Origin: Candidatus Azambacteria bacterium
GTDB lineage: Bacteria > Patescibacteriota > Minisyncoccia > GWC2-36-17 > WO2-46-25
Reading direction: 5' to 3'
Assembly: GCA_016200965.1 (NCBI GenBank)
Contig: JACQDT010000024.1
Location: 1-33,634 of the forward strand
DNA length: 33,634 nt
Under the pieces are notes generated by a model, which searched no databases, was not told the DNA's origin, and worked only from the letters and a program-made list of their open reading frames with translations. The position numbers and the translations under genes are program-made. Numbering within the stretch: the first letter of the stretch is position 1; each line of letters opens with the position of its first letter. Shown piece by piece: positions 27,683 through 33,634 of this stretch.

Positions 27683-27697
27683 TAGTCAAGCGCGCGA

Positions 27698-29365
27698 CTA
27701 TCCGGCAACCGCCTCAACTTCTTCAACGGTGGTGATCCCCCCCAGCGCTTTCATAAAACCATCCTGTTTTATGGACACCATTCCTTTGCGTTGCGCCATC
27801 TCCCGCAATTGCGACTGGATCGGGCTTGATACGATGACCTTTTCCGACTCCTCGTCCACACGGAACATCTCATACAGGCCCACCCTCCCTTTATATCCGG
27901 TGTTGTTGCACAGTTTGCATCCGGAGGGCCGCGCAATAGTTGTCTGATCATCAACGCGGGGAGGAGGGATTCTGACAGGAAGATCCGCGAACGCCAGTTT
28001 GAATTTCGCAAGCTCCTCTTTTGTAAGAGGGCTTTTTTGCGAGCAGTGTTCGCATACTCTGCGGACCAGCCGCTGAGCGATGAGCAGATTTACCGCCGGC
28101 GCGATGATGGAAGGGCTTAACTTCATGTCAATGAGCCGCAGTATGGCGCTTGGCGCATCATTCGTATGTAGTGTAGAAAAAACAAGATGACCCGTCAAGG
28201 CGGCGTGCAGAGCGATATCCGCCGTTTCCATGTCGCGGATTTCCCCGACCAAGATGACATCCGGGTCTTGGCGCAAAATGGAGCGCAGGCCGGATGAAAA
28301 GCCGTACCCGCCCGCCGGATTGACCTGGCTCTGCGAGATTCCCTCCACGTGATATTCAATGGGGTCTTCAATGGTGATGATTTTTACCTCGGATGTGTTG
28401 ATTTTTTTCAAAAACGCGTAGAGCGTCGTTGTTTTTCCCGATCCCGTCGGTCCGGTCACGAGGATAAGGCCGTTGGGACGCTTCAATTCCTCTTTCACCA
28501 CCTCAAGGTCATAGTCCAGAATGCCAAGTTTTTCAAGCGAAATGGCGATGGTCTTCGGATTGAGAATTCTCATCACGAGCGATTCTCCGTTGGGGCCGGG
28601 AAGCACCGAAGTGCGCACCTCGATTGATTTGTTTTGCGATACAATGGAGAATCTGCCGTCTTGCGGCGCATCCACGACGTTGAGCTTCATTTTGGAGAGC
28701 AGTTTGATGCGGCTCGCAAGCAAGGCATACATTTTTTTATCCAGCGATGCGACTTCCTGCAGAACGCCGTCAATGCGGAAACGTATGGTAGTACGATCCT
28801 CCTGCGGCTCCACGTGTACGTCGGAGCTGTCCAGGGAGAGCGATCCCGCAATGAGCAGTTCAAGCACCGCGGTGGCGTTTTTGAGCGCGGCGCGGAGATA
28901 CACGTCTTTGAAATCGTCCACGTAGTGTATTTCTTTTTGGAGCTTTTCAAGATTTTCCGGAGTAATTTCAATGACCCCCGTTACATCTTCTTTTTCTTTG
29001 GGGAGGAGGGAATAAAATCCCCACGCTTTCTCTAGGCCGTGCTGAGACACCAGAAAGAGGTCCACGATAAGACCCTTGTTTTTCATGTTTTCAACCGCAA
29101 GCATCGTGTGCGGGTCCTTCGGATTTTTTACCGCGACTTTCAGATTTGAGCCGAGTTTTTGTATCACGGCGAGACGAGAGCGCCTGGCACTTTCTTCATC
29201 CATGAAAGTGAGCGTTTCCATGTTGATCGTTTGTTTGGAAAGGTCTATATAGGGAATACCGACTTTTTCCGCAAGGCGCTGGGCGGCGTCCTCTTCTTCC
29301 TTTTTACGGAGCTCGTCGAACTTTTCTCTCTGCTTTTTTTCCTCAAATGAGTGCTCGGTAGACAT
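27698..29365 (-). CDS. pilB: type II secretion / type IV pilus assembly ATPase (GspE/PilB family)
   Basis: Walker A LVTGPTGSGKTTTLYAFL; Asp/His boxes; C-terminal CEHC...CKLC zinc-binding motif. ATG 29365 (MSTEHSFEEKK) preferred; the ORF-track extension to 29650 overlaps the PLD gene. Confidence 0.93.
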   Translation of the reverse strand: MSTEHSFEEKKQREKFDELRKKEEEDAAQRLAEKVGIPYIDLSKQTINMETLTFMDEESARRSRLAVIQKLGSNLKVAVKNPKDPHTMLAVENMKNKGLIVDLFLVSQHGLEKAWGFYSLLPKEKEDVTGVIEITPENLEKLQKEIHYVDDFKDVYLRAALKNATAVLELLIAGSLSLDSSDVHVEPQEDRTTIRFRIDGVLQEVASLDKKMYALLASRIKLLSKMKLNVVDAPQDGRFSIVSQNKSIEVRTSVLPGPNGESLVMRILNPKTIAISLEKLGILDYDLEVVKEELKRPNGLILVTGPTGSGKTTTLYAFLKKINTSEVKIITIEDPIEYHVEGISQSQVNPAGGYGFSSGLRSILRQDPDVILVGEIRDMETADIALHAALTGHLVFSTLHTNDAPSAILRLIDMKLSPSIIAPAVNLLIAQRLVRRVCEHCSQKSPLTKEELAKFKLAFADLPVRIPPPRVDDQTTIARPSGCKLCNNTGYKGRVGLYEMFRVDEESEKVIVSSPIQSQLREMAQRKGMVSIKQDGFMKALGGITTVEEVEAVAG

Positions 29366-29420
29366 AACAATGATGCCTTTATCATACAGCCAAGCGCAAA
29401 AAACGCAAAACCCACGCAAT

Positions 29421-30455
29421 TTATACCAGCGACTGAAAAACGGAAATGAGCGGCGCGAGCAGATAATCAAACCATGTTTTTTTGTGCATAGAGGGGTCAA
29501 ACACCACGCAATTTTGTTTCCATGCGCCGATGATTCCGCCGAGTTCCCGCACCATTTGTTTATCTCGGAAGAATATGCCGGCTTCCACGTTATAACCGAA
29601 AGAAAGCGGATCAATGTTTTGCGAGCCGACCGCCCCTTCCGTATCGTCAATCAGCATCGCTTTTGCGTGGTTCATGTTTTTGTGCAGATAAAACACCACG
29701 CCCATCCGCTGGAGCTTGAGCACATAAAAATAATTGACTCGGTTGAAAATCCAATGGTCGGTGCGTCTGGGCACCAAAATACTCACGAGCGCGCCTCGCA
29801 ATACCGCCTGATGGAGCGCGGCAAACAGCCATCGGCGCGGCGCGAAATACGGCGTCACAATAACGACGCTTTTTTGCGCGCTTGCCAGTTTTTCCTGATA
29901 GCGCTTTTTAAGCAGAAGGTCTCCGCTGCTTTGCCGATGCTGTAAAAACCACATCCGCGTTTTTTTGAAAATGTTTTTTTTATGATAATACGCAAGAATG
30001 TTCGGGTCTTTCCCTCCGCATATCCGATAGTTTTTTGCAAAAGAACGGACAATGCTTTTTACCATGCGGCCGGTGAAGCGAACCTGCAAATCGTTCCATT
30101 TTTGGAACAGCTTATGAATGTTCACGCCGCCCAGAAATGCCGTTTTCTCATCCACCACCAATACTTTCTTATGCATGCGCCGAAGCCAATAGCTGAAAAA
30201 CAATACCTCCGCTCCCGCCTTCTTTATTTTTTCAATTGTCTTGGAGTCCAGCTCCTGGCTCCCAAAAGAATCCACAATGATCTTAACCGCAATCCCTTCC
30301 CTCGCTTTTTGCGCCAATAGTTCAAAAAAATTATATTTATCGGTGTTGTCGATGAATATATACATTTCAAGGAAAATTGATACGCGCGCGCCAGAAATCG
30401 CTTCAAGCATCGCCCCCCATGCTTTTTCCGAAGTGGTATAGAAGGTGTAGTTCAT
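29421..30455 (-). CDS. phospholipase D-family protein (cardiolipin synthase-like)
   Basis: Two HKD motifs: HKKVLVVDEKTAFLGGVN and HAKAMLIDDTEGAVGSQNID. Confidence 0.9.
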   Translation of the reverse strand: MNYTFYTTSEKAWGAMLEAISGARVSIFLEMYIFIDNTDKYNFFELLAQKAREGIAVKIIVDSFGSQELDSKTIEKIKKAGAEVLFFSYWLRRMHKKVLVVDEKTAFLGGVNIHKLFQKWNDLQVRFTGRMVKSIVRSFAKNYRICGGKDPNILAYYHKKNIFKKTRMWFLQHRQSSGDLLLKKRYQEKLASAQKSVVIVTPYFAPRRWLFAALHQAVLRGALVSILVPRRTDHWIFNRVNYFYVLKLQRMGVVFYLHKNMNHAKAMLIDDTEGAVGSQNIDPLSFGYNVEAGIFFRDKQMVRELGGIIGAWKQNCVVFDPSMHKKTWFDYLLAPLISVFQSLV

Positions 30456-30494
30456 TGATTATGAGGAAAGCCCAATCTTTTATTCGTGTCTTGC

Positions 30495-30545
30495 ATAGTA
30501 GCAAGTCCGGCTTTCATTGTCACCAGAGGCCTGTTTTGGTAGAAT
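30495..30545. promoter_or_regulatory. divergent promoters sharing a -35 region (PLD gene / plsC)
   Basis: Plus: TTGTCA (30517-30522)-N17-TAGAAT (30540-30545). Minus: GTGACA (30518-30523)-N17-TACTAT (30495-30500). Confidence 0.6.
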
Positions 30546-30560
30546 GCGTGGTGGTATCGC

Positions 30561-31232
30561 ATGAAAACTGACATGACTACTTTTCCGCCGACACTTGTAA
30601 AAATACACCAAAAAGCGATGTGGCCGATTATGCGCGCGATTCTCCGCATTTTCACGCGATACGAAGTGCGCGGCGCAGAGCACCTTAAAGGCCTCACGGG
30701 CCCTCTTATTATTGTGGCCAATCATAAGAGTAAATACGATGGTTATTTTATCGGCGCGAGCGTGCCGTTTGCATCGGCGCTGTTCCCGATTTATTTCATG
30801 ACCGATTCTTGGTATATGGAACGCCCGATCCTCGGCGCCTATCTCCGTTCAATAGGCGATTTCCCTGTGTATGAAAAAGTGGGGCTTGACCGGTCGCTTG
30901 AAATTGCGACGAAGCTTCTTGAAGAAGGCCGCGTTGTCTGTATCATGCCGGAGGGGAAGTTGTATCGCCAAGACGGCATTGCCGAAGGCAAGATTGGGGC
31001 CGCCGCGCTTGCGCTCCGCACGGGAGCGCCCATTCTCCCGATGGCGATAAAAGGCGGGCACGCATTCAACGAGCTGACTTTTTTTCTTGGACGGCATTCG
31101 TTGCGCGTCGCGTTCGGAGCTCCTTTCGCGCTTCACCCCGCAACTGTTGAAGGCAACGACCAGTTTGCATATTATCAAAAACAAACCGAAATAATCATGG
31201 AAAAAATCAAGGCGCTCTATGATGCGCTGTGA
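30561..31232 (+). CDS. plsC: 1-acyl-sn-glycerol-3-phosphate acyltransferase (PlsC family)
   Basis: HX4D motif NHKSKYDGYFIG; MPEGKLYRQDG; PILPMAIKG. Confidence 0.9.
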   Translation: MKTDMTTFPPTLVKIHQKAMWPIMRAILRIFTRYEVRGAEHLKGLTGPLIIVANHKSKYDGYFIGASVPFASALFPIYFMTDSWYMERPILGAYLRSIGDFPVYEKVGLDRSLEIATKLLEEGRVVCIMPEGKLYRQDGIAEGKIGAAALALRTGAPILPMAIKGGHAFNELTFFLGRHSLRVAFGAPFALHPATVEGNDQFAYYQKQTEIIMEKIKALYDAL

Positions 31233-31256
31233 CGGTTTTTGGCGTGGCAATCTTTT

Positions 31257-31841
31257 ATGAATAAATGGGATAACATTTTTTTGGAAGGAACAACATTCGG
31301 TCCGCTGAACGAAATATTCTTAAGTGCCCTTTTGGAAGCGGTTCAGAAACATATCAGAGTGACAGCTAAAGAAATTATTGATTTGGGCTACGGGGACGGA
31401 GACGCGCTGGTTCGATTTGCAAAACGGAGATTTAAGGTTGTTGGATTTGACTTTTCCGAGGTCGCTCTCGCAAAAGCTCGGCAAAGATTAGATGATGCAA
31501 AAATTACAAACATTGATCTGCGCTTAATAGATCTTGAGGAAATGATCGTCCAAGATAAGACCGATATTGTTCTCTGTAAGCTTACCTATGCGTTCGTGGA
31601 AAACAAAGAAAGGTTTTTGAAAAATGTCAAAAATCTCATGAAAGATAACTCCGTTTTCATACTCATAACCCCCGTTTTGCATAAAGGAGTTGAGTATTTT
31701 AAAGAAGATAAGCCAGGCATAGCCGTGGATTTTGATGAGACAAAAGATGTGCTTGCCAATCATTTCTCAAAAGTTGAAGTATTCCACCACAACTATCTTG
31801 GCGCAAGGGTGGATGTAACAACATTTTTGTGTTTCGCGTGA
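31257..31841 (+). CDS. class I SAM-dependent methyltransferase
   Basis: EIIDLGYGDGDALVRFAKRRFKVVGFDFSEVALAKARQRL; ATG 31257 preferred over TTG 31239. Confidence 0.8.
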   Translation: MNKWDNIFLEGTTFGPLNEIFLSALLEAVQKHIRVTAKEIIDLGYGDGDALVRFAKRRFKVVGFDFSEVALAKARQRLDDAKITNIDLRLIDLEEMIVQDKTDIVLCKLTYAFVENKERFLKNVKNLMKDNSVFILITPVLHKGVEYFKEDKPGIAVDFDETKDVLANHFSKVEVFHHNYLGARVDVTTFLCFA

Positions 31842-31876
31842 TCAGAGTGGACTCGCTTCCGCGATTCGTATTTTCA

Positions 31877-31905
31877 TTGTACCCCGCGCCTGTTTTTGGT
31901 ATGCT
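31877..31905 (+). promoter_or_regulatory. promoter upstream of the truncated ORF
   Basis: TTGTAC (31877-31882), 17-nt spacer, TATGCT (31900-31905). Confidence 0.5.
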
Positions 31906-31935
31906 GGGAGAGTCAGCGACGAAGCCGCATTTTTA

Positions 31936-32064
31936 ATGAAAGCAATCACCAGAATATTCAATGATTTGTTCGTTCAGTATTTTCCCGCGCGCAAGAAGCC
32001 GGAGATTGATTTTGCTTTTCTTTTGCATTCGCGCTATACGTCGGCTCCATTCATTGAGTGTTGA
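31936..32064 (+). pseudogene. 42-aa ORF, probable N-terminal remnant of a truncated gene
   Basis: MKAITRIFNDLFVQYFPARKKPEIDFAFLLHSRYTSAPFIEC*; promoter present; its end overlaps the 3' end of the convergent gene. Confidence 0.4.
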
Positions 32065-33634
32065 GGGTGTTTATGGGATAGCAAGAGCAATCGTTTTATA
32101 TAAATATTCTCTTTAGCGTCGAAATCGCTAAATTGTTTTGGGAGCTTGTTTTGTTTGATGAGCCAGGGCAGTAAGAATTCCGTATTGCGTTGCTTGGTTT
32201 TAATGTGCCTAAGCCATCTGAGTGTTTTTCGAAGAATTCGTCCATCTAAGAGCGCCTCGGAGATGCTGAGCTTGCGTAGAAAAAGCTTCGCTTGAGTTGC
32301 TTGCTTTCGGGGTCCCTCAAGGAGAACCCTTCCCTGAACGTAATAGGCGTAGAATAGTTCCTTCCTCTTCTCGTATATGATTTCTTTCGGCAATCCCGAG
32401 GCAAGCGTGTATATGAAGTATTCGTGCATAAGTCGTGTTACGCGTTCAATATACGGCCCCATGAAATTAACCGCCGAAATACTTGTTTGATGCGGTGCAT
32501 GAAAAAAACTGGTAGCGTCAGCATCAAGCACGCCACCGCTTGTAAATGCTTGCACAAAACAATTATATTTAGTTAATTGGTTTGTTTCTTTTGGAAGAAG
32601 TGGTAGCGCCCGTCCTGTGGCAAGACTCCACAAACTAAGCTTCCTATCTCTCGGATTATTGCAATTACTTTCTTTCTCACGCGCATACGCTTTGAGTTCT
32701 CGCCGCGAGAAGATTGTTGAATCGCCGAATTTTATACCGCGACACGCTATAGAACGATATGCTTCCATGAAGATAAGAGGATTAGGGGACTTAAGAAGGG
32801 AAATGGTTTTAGCGGCAGTCAGCGTATTGAAATATAACGACCGAAGCGCGCGAAATTGAGCAGATGCATACATCGGGCTTCCAAGCGCCTTTACTGTTTC
32901 TCGTTGAAATATCCTAGGGTTTTCTGCAAGTACAGTGATTGGTTGGAACCATCCGTGTTGGGGTCGGCGAATATTCCAGATCGGATAGAGTCGTGTACCA
33001 ATCATGTATACAAGACCATGTTTCATTAGGCCGGCAATTGCTGTTGCAGTTTTTTGACAGTCTTCGCGCCTGATTTTAAGAATCAGGTGTCCCTTGCTAC
33101 CAAATCTGCCAAGTAGCGCTGTTGCTGTGATAAGTTTTCTGGCGAAAAACGTCCATTCGGGAAAGTGGGAGGCATCAAGATTTAATATCCTGATTTCTTT
33201 GCACAAACGTTTACTATTTTTATTTCTACAGAAAGAATCTTCAAACACCCGTTGTTCTAATTGTTCCATCTCACCCGCAATAATTTTAAGTTTAATACGG
33301 GCTTCGTATTTTTGGATGTTTTCATTATCCATTTGGCGACAGAATGTGTGCGCCAGCTTACCGTTTTTAATGATTGGTCGCAATAATTTCACCCCATTTT
33401 TATTTTTCGCTAGCACGGGTATCTGATGCGGAAGCTCAGTACTGAAACCACTTTGTTCTAATACGTTTTTTATTTTTTGAAGAAGAACAGTTGTTTTTCG
33501 CGCTCCGAGTTTAGGAGCGTAAAGTGTTGGCATGTCAACATCTGAGGAACCGTCTCGCATTGCGGTACCGTAGAAAAATGAACACGGTTTCGCATAAAGA
33601 TTTATATGGTTTTTCTTTTGCAGTGAGGTAATCA
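32034..33634 (-). CDS. nucleotidyltransferase-like protein, N-terminus truncated by the window edge
   Basis: The frame stays open upstream of the ORF-track ATG (33560): ITSLQKKNHINLYAKPCSFFYGTAMRDGSSDVDMPTLY; GT..R.G.SDVD resembles the pol-beta superfamily motif. Confidence 0.6.
   Translation of the reverse strand, partial: ITSLQKKNHINLYAKPCSFFYGTAMRDGSSDVDMPTLYAPKLGARKTTVLLQKIKNVLEQSGFSTELPHQIPVLAKNKNGVKLLRPIIKNGKLAHTFCRQMDNENIQKYEARIKLKIIAGEMEQLEQRVFEDSFCRNKNSKRLCKEIRILNLDASHFPEWTFFARKLITATALLGRFGSKGHLILKIRREDCQKTATAIAGLMKHGLVYMIGTRLYPIWNIRRPQHGWFQPITVLAENPRIFQRETVKALGSPMYASAQFRALRSLYFNTLTAAKTISLLKSPNPLIFMEAYRSIACRGIKFGDSTIFSRRELKAYAREKESNCNNPRDRKLSLWSLATGRALPLLPKETNQLTKYNCFVQAFTSGGVLDADATSFFHAPHQTSISAVNFMGPYIERVTRLMHEYFIYTLASGLPKEIIYEKRKELFYAYYVQGRVLLEGPRKQATQAKLFLRKLSISEALLDGRILRKTLRWLRHIKTKQRNTEFLLPWLIKQNKLPKQFSDFDAKENIYIKRLLLLSHKHPQHSMNGADV

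Noticed and set aside
27698-29365. Interpreting the ATPase as VirB11 completing the T4SS
   Set aside because: The N-terminal T2SSE-like region and C-terminal CxxC...CxxC zinc site fit PilB/GspE, and it is ~12 kb away on the opposite strand.
1-33634. tRNA, rRNA, CRISPR arrays, diversity-generating retroelements or transposases
   Set aside because: No T-loop GTTCRANYC context, rRNA-like stretch, regularly spaced repeats, reverse transcriptase or DDE transposase sequence was seen by eye; this is not a substitute for a tool search.

Overview
The window appears to be a chromosomal segment of a Candidate Phyla Radiation / Patescibacteria (Parcubacteria-like) genome. It spans the replication-origin neighbourhood: rpmH-rnpA-yidD-yidC-flippase on the minus strand, divergent from dnaA-oriC-dnaN on the plus strand. 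To the left is a ~15 kb plus-strand cluster resembling a reduced single-membrane type IV secretion machine: a Ca-binding thrombospondin-3-like protein, a 1510-aa exported protein, a VirB6/TrbL-like polytopic protein, PrgI/VirB3, a split TraC/VirB4, a VirB2/TrbC-like pilin with a Cys-rich tail, and a membrane-anchored propeller. To the right are a class A PBP, ruvC, yebC, ruvB, pilB/gspE, a PLD-family synthase, plsC, a methyltransferase and a truncated nucleotidyltransferase-like protein. Main non-annotated signals: (1) a ~170-nt structured RNA candidate at 27510-27682 with its own near-consensus sigma70 promoter and 6S-like architecture; (2) a GIY-YIG gene bracketed by 21-bp inverted repeats inside the T4SS cluster, whose right arm covers the prgI start; (3) a 31-bp inverted-repeat hairpin abutting the traC-N start codon; (4) two near-identical perfect palindromes (44 and 36 nt) bracketing a PaaX/Cas2-like gene; (5) rpmH, a 49-aa acidic protein and other short ORFs missing from the ORF track; (6) a nucleotidyltransferase motif lying upstream of the ORF-track start of the last gene. 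All family calls are from reading motifs; no database search was run.
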